DNA from: Takakia lepidozioides | Lineage: Eukaryota; Streptophyta; Takakiopsida; Takakiales; Takakiaceae | Reading direction: 5' to 3' | DNA length: 64,000 bases | Assembly (NCBI GenBank): GCA_030704615.1 | Contig: CM060734.1 | Span: 9,486,001 to 9,550,000 of the forward strand | Shown here: positions 56,393 through 64,000 of the stretch, one piece after another | How positions within the stretch are numbered: position 1 is the first letter of the stretch | Layout of the letters: every line of letters begins with the position of its first letter | Made by a program: the position numbers and the translations under genes | Notes under the pieces: generated by a model | Databases searched by the model: none | Told to the model about the DNA's origin: nothing | The model's input: the letters and a program-made list of their open reading frames with translations, nothing else

Positions 56393-57277
56393 CTAGGGTT
56401 CGTGTGCCTCCTCTACGGCCCACTCCCTTGCTGATAGAAGGTTTATTCGCCCTCCCACGGATTTGGGCGTTTCCGACACTCGTAAGACCTCGCCACCATT
56501 CCCACATGGCAGCGTGACTACTCTCTTGCGGCCATCTATGACTGCTCCGGATTTACTCAGAAAGGTCATCCCCAAAATGAGATCCACTCCATCGATCTCG
56601 CAGATGGTGAAGTTCTCACGTCCCTCCCAACTCCCCAGTTGAAGAGGAACATCAAACGCCAACCTTGTCGCCAACTGTGGTTCTCCTTTGGCAAAACGCA
56701 CCTCAATAGAGGCCCCCACGTCACTTGTCGGGAGTCCCAGCTTTTGTGCCGCCGCCGGTGTCATGAAGGAGTGCGACGCTCCTGTGTCCACCAACAACGA
56801 CACATTAGTTCCGGATATTATCCCATCCACGAACAATAACTGACTCCCTTTACGCAGGGCGCCAGTTTCCTGATACAACTCACAAGAATAGTTGCCTACC
56901 TTGCAAGTCCTGGCGACCACCGCTTCCACCAAGCGACTGATGGTATCTTCCGACAGCTCCGTGGTCGCCCGAGTCATGTTCAATTGCCGGGGCTTCGTGC
57001 ACTTCTTGGCCATGTGCCCGGGCTCCCCGCAATTGAAACACACTCCATCAAAGGTCGCCTTCTGTCCGCCATAAGCCGCTCCACCCGCTTTTCCTTTCGA
57101 AGCACCGGGTGCCACTTTGACGTGTGAAGGCCCTCCCTTCGATTTCCACGTGCCATTATCGCCGCGTGGCCTATCCCACTTCTTTTCCGGTCGGAAGGAG
57201 TCACCTTCCCGCCGGGTCTTCTTGTGGTTCAGCTCCGTACGGCCATGTCTCTCACCCCTAGGGATATCCGAGAACAT
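56393..57277 (-). pseudogene. Gypsy nucleocapsid knuckle and protease
   Basis: It has the zinc knuckle CFNCGEPGHMAKKC (CX2CX4HX4C) and the aspartic protease site LLVDTGASHSFM, followed by ILGMTFLSKSGAVIDGRKR, typical of the retropepsin end. A single TAG closes the frame before RT. The N-terminal side is out of frame with gag because one A seems lost at GCTGA(A)ATGTTC near 57278. Confidence 0.92.
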
Positions 57278-58032
57278 TCAGCCCTCTCAATTGCCTCGTT
57301 CAAAGTCTTGGGTGGCTTCTCCTCCAACTTCCGCCTGGCCCATGGGGCCAGTCCCGCCACAAAGGTGAAGACCATTTCTGGTTCTGCCATGTCCGCGACT
57401 TCGAGCAACAGCACATTGAAAGCCTGGACATACCCCCGAATGTCATCTGTTTGCTTCAAATTCCTCATCTTGTCACGGGCAAGCCAGGACGCGTTGAGGG
57501 GCACAAACTGTCTCTTCATCAATTCCTTGAACCCACTCCAGTTCAAGGTTTCTGGGCTTGGGCCTCGGTCGTGAAGACGTTTCTGCCACCATTGTTGAGC
57601 ATAGCCCCTCAAATAGGTGGGAGCCACTTCCACCCGGAAGTACTGCTCTAGCTCTAGGAGCCAGGTGTTGAGTGCCTTCCGATTTCGAACGCCCTCGAAG
57701 GTGCCGGGTTCCTTAGGCTTCACCATAAATTTTGCCTTAGTAGAAGTGGCATTAGCCGCCTTCAACACGTCTTTCAACGTCCCGCCAAACTGCGCCAACA
57801 ACCCTTCCCAAAAGGCTGCCGGCATGGGAGGCATCTCTTGGTTTGTCGGAGCTCTCAAGGATTCCTCTGGCTCCGACTCCTCGGATTCCTCCCGCTCTTG
57901 AGCGGCCTCGTTTTCGGAAACATTCATCGCTTCCTCAAACGGCCGCCTCGGTGACACGTCGCCCCCATCGGGCTCACCAGGATCATCATCTTTTGGGCCG
58001 TTCCGCTTTCGCTTTGGCTTGCCCGACCCCAT
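57229..58032 (-). CDS. Gypsy gag, N-terminal part
   Basis: Start chosen at ATG 58032 (MGSGKPKRKRNG), 54 nt inside the open frame and about 40 nt after the PBS. Acidic, disordered N-terminus (SENEAAQEREESEESEPEES), then the gag core with WLLELEQYFRVE, YAQQWWQKRLHDRG, ELMKRQFVPLNASWLARDKM and LKQTDDIRGYVQAFNVLLLE. This is the capsid part of a Ty3/Gypsy element. The natural gag frame should run on into the zinc knuckle but shifts near 57278. Confidence 0.88.
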   Translation of the reverse strand: MGSGKPKRKRNGPKDDDPGEPDGGDVSPRRPFEEAMNVSENEAAQEREESEESEPEESLRAPTNQEMPPMPAAFWEGLLAQFGGTLKDVLKAANATSTKAKFMVKPKEPGTFEGVRNRKALNTWLLELEQYFRVEVAPTYLRGYAQQWWQKRLHDRGPSPETLNWSGFKELMKRQFVPLNASWLARDKMRNLKQTDDIRGYVQAFNVLLLEVADMAEPEMVFTFVAGLAPWARRKLEEKPPKTLNEAIERAECSRISLGVRDMAVRS

Positions 58033-58073
58033 GATGAGGCCAATCCCAAGGACGATCGCGTACTGAACTCTAA

Positions 58074-58085
58074 GCTCTGATACCA
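58074..58085 (-). other. Primer binding site, tRNA-iMet type
   Basis: TGGTATCAGAGC on the minus strand, two bases after the 5' LTR end, is complementary to the 3' end of plant initiator tRNA-Met. Confidence 0.93.
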
Positions 58086-58087
58086 AG

Positions 58088-58834
58088 TGTCGCGCACCTC
58101 ACTTCGGTAAGCTCCCCTTCAAGTCATAGTTACTTGTTTTGATGCGCGCGCCTGACTCCCAACCTGGCCGCCCGGGCCAACTTGGAGCTTCGGCTGCTCA
58201 CCGGGACATAACGGTCCCCCTTCGCTTCCCTCTAAACCCTCCATCTATTTGGGACTAGGAGAATTCCCTTTGGTAGATGGCAGTCCGGAACAGCTCCCCT
58301 CTCTTTGGTCGCTTTCCGGCTCGTTCGCTTACTCACTAGTTTTTGGTCACCAACGGGCTTGCACCGTTCTCGGGGTTACTACTCCCTATATATACTTCTG
58401 TAGCTGTCCGCGGGGGTTTCATAACCAGCCATGCCATTTTATGGCGAACCACCACGAAAACCCTCGACTCCCGGTGATGAGTCGCGGTGAGTCTTGGCCC
58501 ACTCATCACGACCCCCATGGACCGTGATGAGTCCCAAGACTCCCCACGACTCCCACCACGAGGTCTCCGCCCCCATGGTGAGTCCTATGCCACCCCCACT
58601 AAGTCCCGCTAAGTTACCACCACCCCTTGTGGAGCCACCCCCACCCCTTGTGGAGCCACCCCCACCGCAACCCGGTATGCGGGGCTCCACCTAGTGAGCG
58701 CCCCCGCCTCCTTGAGTGCCTTGGGCACTCAAGGGTGCTTCAGCCCCCCACACCTATCGCTGCCGATGCCCCCACTACAGGGGCAGCCCCTCATGTGTCC
58801 CGACCCCCTGCCCTCAAGGCAAAGGGCCGCGACA
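58088..58834 (-). repeat. 5' LTR of the Gypsy element
   Basis: 747 bp, same ends as the 3' LTR. It is 21 bp longer because CCACCCCTTGTGGAGC with flanking C is present twice at about 58619-58665. Otherwise there are only scattered single-base differences. Confidence 0.95.
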
Positions 58835-59280
58835 TTAGTGGTGCTACATAGAGCAAAGCCACTTGTAGAGAGGTATGAAAGCATATGAGCCTAAGAGTGT
58901 CTAAAACTGATACAAGGCATCAGCTACAGGATACCATCTAACACGAGTAGCGTGCATTGACCGGATCATGTAGAAGGTATACACACACTCCTGCAGGTGG
59001 TTTTACCTGGGCCTAGCTCAATATATCAATATGAAGACAACATCCAAAAGCATTATGCTTACCTTAAAGACCTCCGTGCTTAAGATCACCAACAAGTTTT
59101 TGCTGGAGGACATACCTTATGAAGGTCACTGCTCCGTATCTTTGTCATGGAGGGACCTTCTGCCAGGCAAAAAAAAAACCATGTTAGTATATCAACATGA
59201 TGAAGAAATAACCAGAAAGAAAAGTGGTAGATGGTGTGTACGAGAACCACCAAGTAGAAGATACTCATGTCATGTCAAGA
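58835..59280. repeat. Tandem duplication copy B, right half
   Basis: It matches 50240-50686 (one base shorter at an A-run). It begins with the right TTAGT target duplication and breaks off at TGTCAAGA, where CATGAGC repeats begin. Confidence 0.95.
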
Positions 59281-59294
59281 GGGGTTTACTATTT

Positions 59295-59383
59295 CATGAG
59301 CAGAAACCATGAGCCATGAGCCATGAGCCGCATTAGCCGCATGAGCGGTGAGCCGAAGTCTAAGACACGCGGATTTCATGAGC
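59295..59383. repeat. CATGAGC heptamer cluster 2
   Basis: Exact CATGAGC at 59295, 59308, 59315, 59322, 59340 and 59377, plus one CATTAGC. It abuts Gypsy copy 3. Confidence 0.95.
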
Positions 59384-59399
59384 GGACTCCTCCAAATTT

Positions 59400-60678
59400 G
59401 GAAATGCGGCAGATCTCATTGACTTGTCCATTTTGTAGAAACTAACATCCAAGTTGTGGCGTCCCACATCAAGGAGTTTGTTTCCATACCATGGCGTCAC
59501 ATGGTAAAGAACCAAACCCCCACTTGACTCTACTCTCCACTAGCTAGTTCGGCCGACTTCCTCCAAGTCCCGGCCAAGGGTGGAGCCTCTCAAGCTCCAC
59601 CCATTGCACTATTCTTGGCCTACTTCAAGGCCAAGGAACGATCCTCCCCGAGGATCGAATCGCCTTACTGCAATAACATTGCTTGCGACCGTTCATGATG
59701 CAGCTTTTGGCATCACCTTGAGCAAGGGTTCATCTTGAACCCTTTTTTACTAGGAAGATAACCTTGAACCAACCGCGCGCCCCAATCACTACAATTGGGT
59801 CCGCCTTGGAATGCTAGCCTGAGGTACGGGAACACGCCGAAGCCGCACTTCGACTTCGTCCCGAGGTTACACGATTATAGTACGTGAACGGAAGCACGTA
59901 GCTTCCGCGTTAATCCACACTATTAGACAACCCCCTGGGTAGCGCAGTTATAGTACGCGCACGTGCCAGGTGCGCACTAGCACGTGAACTCCCAAAGAAG
60001 GAGCAAGTTTCCTTGCCCCTTGGATGGGAGTCACTCGATTTCGGCACTGCGCAAACGCACGATTAATCCAATTTACCTCTCCCACTTTTGTAAGCTAGCA
60101 TGCATTCTACACACTAGCCAACCATACCATGCATCACTATTTCAAACAAAATAGGAAGCACAACATTTGGAAACCATTTCATTTATAAACAAAATTTGTG
60201 CAACACAAGTTTTTGCAATCGGATTCCTGAGCTAGCTAAGCCGGACTAAGCATGCATTTCCTCCCCCACGATCCAAGGTTGATGTCCCCATCAATGCTTC
60301 TTCCGCTTTTGAGGTCGTCCTTCGAAAGCTGCAACCGCCTCGGATGCGTTTCCCATTTCTGAGGCACGCACCCAAGTTGCCTCCACTTGAAGATAGCCCT
60401 TCCATTTCACGAGATACTCCGTTTCTCGATTCTTGAACCTCCTCGACTTAAGCACTGCCTCCACCTCGTACTCAGGTTCATTTTCATGATCCAACAGCAC
60501 AGGTGGCGGACGCAACACTTGATGTCGATTCGGACGCGTTTCATCTTTGAAGTAAGGCTTCAAAAGGGAGACGTGGAATACCGGATGCACTTTGCTGTTT
60601 GTCGGCAGCTCCAATTCATACACATCCTCATTCATAACCTTCCAGATGCGAAAGGGCCCCGCATACGGACGTACGAAC
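59400..60678 (-). pseudogene. Gypsy 3' fragment, copy 3, cut by hAT
   Basis: It matches about 52630-53890 of the full element. The coding part (60635-60291) reads MNEDVYELELPTNSKVHPVF and a chromodomain EYEVEAVLKSRRFKNRETEY ending PQKRKKH. It is more diverged than copy 1. At GTACGAACT (60678) it stops in the integrase tail, where the hAT element begins. The left edge lacks an LTR and meets the CATGAGC cluster. Confidence 0.9.
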
Positions 60679-63600
60679 TAGTGTTGGGCGGTTCTTGCCT
60701 TTGTGAAGGAACCTTCGGTTTCGGCTCCACAAATTTTTGAAGAGACGGTTCCGGATCCGGATCCGGTTATTTTTTATTAAGGCAGTTCCGGTCCGGTTTA
60801 GGTTCTGACTTTTTAACATGGGGGCGGTGCCGGTTACCGGTTAGTTACTGGAAAAAAAACACCAGTTCCCGGTTAGGTTCCGGTTCTTTTTAAAAAATAT
60901 ATTAAATTCTTTTAATTTTTTTATTCTTCTGGAAAATTAGATGAACTGATCTGATTGGTCATACTGAATATTCAGAATTTTCAACTAAAACCAGGGAATT
61001 TATTAGTAAAACAGAAGTAAGTGATTGTCTATTATGGTATATATAACAAGTTAAATACGCATGGTCTCCATTAAAAACAGAAAACCAGAGATTTTATAAG
61101 TTTTCGTACGGTGTAGCAAAGAACAACTAAAACAAACTAACTACATAAGGATCTTAATTCAAAACACAAAACAAATTAAACATGTGTAATTCTATGGTTA
61201 CCTTTTATGGTGCAGCAAAAGCACAACTAAAAAAAACTAAATAAATTTGTGTTTTTTGGATGATGTTTTGTCGATATAGCATACAACAAACTAAGTACAC
61301 GGGATGTCACTGAAATTTTCAATAAAAATGACAAATAAACAAACTCCAATCAAAGGAGTATAGTGTAATATGTTGAACAATAATTTGTCTCTAAGACAAA
61401 TCATTCTACCTCAAAGAGGTTTGCCTCTGCAATCAAGTCCTCATTCTCATCTAAGATGACTTCTTCCCTATCCAAAAACTCTTTCATGGAAGTACTAAAG
61501 CAACCAACTCTAGCATCATTTGGCCAATTCTTGACTACACTCACAAGCATATCAAGGTTTTCAATATTTAACCTGCACCGTCTCAAGCTTGTTATGACAC
61601 CTGCAATACTAAAAACCCTCTCAGCTTCAATCTGAGATCCAACTATGCCCAAGATTAGCCGTACCAAAAATCCCACATACGGAAAGAGAGACTCGTGTTC
61701 TTTCCACCATTTCAAAGGAGCCACGCACTCACCCTCAATTATCTTCGTCCTTCTGAAATGTGATAGTTGTTCTCTCACTATTGTCATGTCTTCATTGTGG
61801 TCATGCACACCAAATAAGGACATCTCGTCCATTGTGGAAGTGGGCTGTGATTGGGCCGGAGTATCCGGATGTAAGACCTTGAAACACTTTACCAAAAGAT
61901 GCTCTAACACCATGCTATCATATTGGGACACAATATGCAAAACACGCTCTTTGCCCACATATTGTGATACCAATGACAACCCCTTGTAATGTGGGTCAAG
62001 CATAAGCGCGAGCATATTGTGAGCTTTGCGCGATTGAAACCCTTCCAAAAAAGAAAGAAATGGTTCCAAGACATATACCACCTCTCGAGCCATCCGCCAT
62101 TCCAACAATATCAACTCTGTTGAGAAATCTCCCATGCAATGATCCACAGTTGCAGCCCTGGGAGCACGACTTCCTCGCATGCGAATTGTTGTGGCAATGG
62201 CTGCATTAAGAGCATCGGACAATAGCCAAAATCCCCCAGATTGATTCATAATGCACTCATGAACCACAGGCCCTAGAACTGTAGAAATTGATTGGGCAAT
62301 GGCCCACACTTGTGGACTTGGTATGCGAGACTGCAGTGCCAATGAGGTTTGCCTAGAGTAACAAGTGATTATGGCTTGCCTAAACTCCAAAGTCTCTTGG
62401 AAGAGAATCACCTTGGAAGCAAACCGTGTCTTCACCGGAGTCTTCAATTTGTGGGGATGAATGCCGCTGTCCACACATGCCTTTGTCCATTCTTGTCTCC
62501 CTTTGCCACTTTTTTTTGTCCAAGTAATGGTTTTTTGCAACTCTGATTGGGCATTTTTTATAGAAACCGATCTCACATCTGCACATACTTTTGCATCATT
62601 TGTTGCATACTGGCAACACTTGGACATTGCATGCCCAAAACAGCTACCCACAAATGGAGAATCCAACCCCAAACACGCACATGAGACCACCGAATTCAAA
62701 GCATTGGTCAAAGTGGCCAAGTCACCTCCCTCATCTTTGACGTAAGCAATAATGCGAGTATTGAGGCCATACTTCACAAGAAGATTGTTGACTTGATGTG
62801 CCATGGCAGCCCCAGATGTGTCAGGTGTCTCAAACATGCCAAGAGTCACATGACATTGCTCCCACTGTTCATTAATAAAGTGCGCTATGATGACAAAAGT
62901 ATCAGTTCCCCCTCTTGACATCCACAAATCAAAACTCACAGAGCAAGTAGCACAACTCTGAAGAGATGGGGACATGTAGCGCTCTTTTGTCTTCTCTGCC
63001 AAGATTGGAATGGCCTCATTCACAAATGTCCGTCGAGAAGGGAAAACAATCCGAGGATTTTGCCTCAACACCATCCTTCTTAGCCAAGGGGATTCTACCA
63101 AAGACAGTGGAACCAACTCCTTTGCAATGAACAAGACTAAATCCTCATTGAATTGCTTCTGTTGATCATCATTTTGGTTGTATAGAGTGGAGCTCCCAAA
63201 AAAAGAAGCTATGTTTCCAGGAGTGGGGCCGGGCCTCTTTTTTGCTGGCCTACAGGCCTTCTCAGGTCCTTCATTTTCCCTCTCAATCCACCTACGCAAA
63301 ACAATGTCATGTTCTTGATCCACATGCTTTCGAAGGGCAGAGATACCATTGGTTTTATTATAGGTCACAATGCCCTTCTTGCTTGCAGGAGTGACACCAA
63401 CATGATGACATAGAACACACCTCATTTGTTGTGGATTTGTTATGTCCACTGGAGCATAGTCTTTTGTTGCATAGAATGCCCATGTCGAAGCAGTGCGATT
63501 GTGGGGCTTCCAAAAATCCCGTTGTTTTTCAAGTACTGGGAGTTGCGCCTCCACATCCAACACCGTGTGTGATGGCAAAACTGTGGAAGATGACATTGTA

Positions 63601-64000
63601 GCCGAGGCTTGAGGAGCTGATGTAAATGAGGTTGCATGATGAGCGTCCTCCGCAACATGGCACTCCACCAAAGCTCTCTCATTATCAACATTGATGTCAA
63701 GAACAACTTCCCTTTCTAGTTCATCGAAAATATTGGGCTCCATGACATAAAAAACTTGTGGAACAACTCCTGTGTAAAAACAATGCAAACAAAGAATCCA
63801 AAAGGTATTTAATAATTGTGCACAACTCATATATTTATAAAAGTTTGGAATGGTATATGGCTGGCCAAAACGAAAGTGTGGGGAGAGACACCGCACTGCT
63901 CAATTTATTATTTCATATTGAGCTGAATGTTACATACATGGCCTACATTTAGATCTACGTTATTTTTTTTATCTAGTACATGTACATTTACATTTTCAAA
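60679..64000 (-). mobile_element. hAT transposon, one end in window
   Basis: The left end starts AGTGTTGGGCGGTTC and is followed by several GGTTCCGG/CCGGTT motifs (60715-60880), the kind of subterminal sites hAT transposases bind. The element holds an intact transposase gene. The other end, target duplication and upstream exon lie beyond the window or were not found. Confidence 0.8.
61401..63743 (-). CDS. hAT transposase, intact
   Basis: 780-aa open frame from ATG 63743 (MEPNIFDELE). The frame is open further upstream, but an acceptor-like ACACAG just before suggests an intron there. A BED zinc finger is seen with C109, C112, H140 and H145 (MRCVLCHHV...LRKHVDQEH). The catalytic region has SFDLWMSRGGTDTFVIIAHF (first D) and AYVKDEGGDLATL. 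The C-terminal dimerisation domain (hATC, about residues 700-740) reads GSQIEAERVFSIAGVITSLR, then NIENLDMLVSVVKNWP. BED plus hATC is the full hAT layout, and no stop or shift is seen, so it may be functional and could also act on other hAT-like elements. The end is acidic. Confidence 0.93.
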   Translation of the reverse strand: MEPNIFDELEREVVLDINVDNERALVECHVAEDAHHATSFTSAPQASATMSSSTVLPSHTVLDVEAQLPVLEKQRDFWKPHNRTASTWAFYATKDYAPVDITNPQQMRCVLCHHVGVTPASKKGIVTYNKTNGISALRKHVDQEHDIVLRRWIERENEGPEKACRPAKKRPGPTPGNIASFFGSSTLYNQNDDQQKQFNEDLVLFIAKELVPLSLVESPWLRRMVLRQNPRIVFPSRRTFVNEAIPILAEKTKERYMSPSLQSCATCSVSFDLWMSRGGTDTFVIIAHFINEQWEQCHVTLGMFETPDTSGAAMAHQVNNLLVKYGLNTRIIAYVKDEGGDLATLTNALNSVVSCACLGLDSPFVGSCFGHAMSKCCQYATNDAKVCADVRSVSIKNAQSELQKTITWTKKSGKGRQEWTKACVDSGIHPHKLKTPVKTRFASKVILFQETLEFRQAIITCYSRQTSLALQSRIPSPQVWAIAQSISTVLGPVVHECIMNQSGGFWLLSDALNAAIATTIRMRGSRAPRAATVDHCMGDFSTELILLEWRMAREVVYVLEPFLSFLEGFQSRKAHNMLALMLDPHYKGLSLVSQYVGKERVLHIVSQYDSMVLEHLLVKCFKVLHPDTPAQSQPTSTMDEMSLFGVHDHNEDMTIVREQLSHFRRTKIIEGECVAPLKWWKEHESLFPYVGFLVRLILGIVGSQIEAERVFSIAGVITSLRRCRLNIENLDMLVSVVKNWPNDARVGCFSTSMKEFLDREEVILDENEDLIAEANLFEVE

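Larger units (their letters stand above)
51873..58834 (-). mobile_element. Full-length chromodomain Ty3/Gypsy retrotransposon
   Basis: 6,962 bp, transcribed on the minus strand. Both LTRs start TGTCGCG and end CGCGACA on either strand. The 5-bp target duplication TTAGT is perfect (51868-51872 and 58835-58839). PBS for tRNA-iMet lies at 58074-58085. Order gag, protease, RT, RNase H, integrase, chromodomain is that of plant chromoviruses. LTRs are nearly identical, so it is young, yet pol and gag carry several frame breaks and one stop, so this copy is defective. Confidence 0.97.

Overview
The window looks like nuclear DNA of a streptophyte (green plant lineage), probably a non-seed plant or charophyte alga with a repeat-rich genome. 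The evidence is a plant-type nucleotide-sugar transporter, a plant-type plastid thioredoxin-fold gene split by GT-AG introns, a CACTA element with TNP2/DUF4218/DUF4216 parts, chromodomain Ty3/Gypsy elements primed by tRNA-iMet, and PIF/Harbinger, hAT and LINE elements. Species cannot be settled from the sequence alone. No organellar, rRNA or confident tRNA gene was seen.

Layout. 0.6-2.1 kb: decayed PIF/Harbinger transposase with 66-bp proline-coding repeats (minus). 2.4-5.7 kb: exons of an unrecognised host gene (minus). 5.8-7.6 kb: broken gag with zinc knuckles, then a tRNA-like SINE. 9.6-13.8 kb: a multi-exon gene for a plastid double thioredoxin/GST-N protein (At4g10000-like, minus), with one apparent single-base frameshift. 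17.8-18.7 kb: intact UDP-uronate-type nucleotide-sugar transporter (plus). 20.4-20.8 kb: intact zinc-ribbon protein (plus). 22.2-23.45 kb: unrecognised gene with a likely 5'UTR intron. So 2-24 kb is the host-gene part.

25-36.6 kb is a nest of retroelements. A broken spliced gene (25.9-29.06 kb, minus) has four palindromes in its introns and is cut by LINE and Gypsy fragments. Next to it lies a large LINE (minus, 29.95-36.6 kb) with endonuclease, reverse transcriptase, a chromodomain and a C-terminal region that resembles the PCIF1 adenine-methyltransferase fold. The LINE carries a small internal inversion and a 1.83-kb terminal-inverted-repeat element flanked by 8-bp target duplications.

39-47.3 kb holds a decayed plus-strand gene, a SWIM-domain remnant and a CACTA transposon with frameshifts. 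47.5-60.7 kb has three copies of the 3' part of one chromodomain Gypsy family. One copy is a full element (51,873-58,834) with LTRs, PBS and 5-bp TSD, inserted in one half of a tandem duplication whose other half keeps the empty site. From 60.68 kb to the window end is a hAT element with an intact 780-aa transposase, inserted in a Gypsy remnant.

The working host genes are few (transporter, zinc ribbon, the thioredoxin-fold gene, and two unrecognised genes). Almost everything after 25 kb is mobile DNA in various stages of decay, with clear nesting that gives relative insertion order. The most unusual items are the LINE C-terminus with chromodomain plus PCIF1-like domain, and the intronic palindromes of the neighbouring broken gene.
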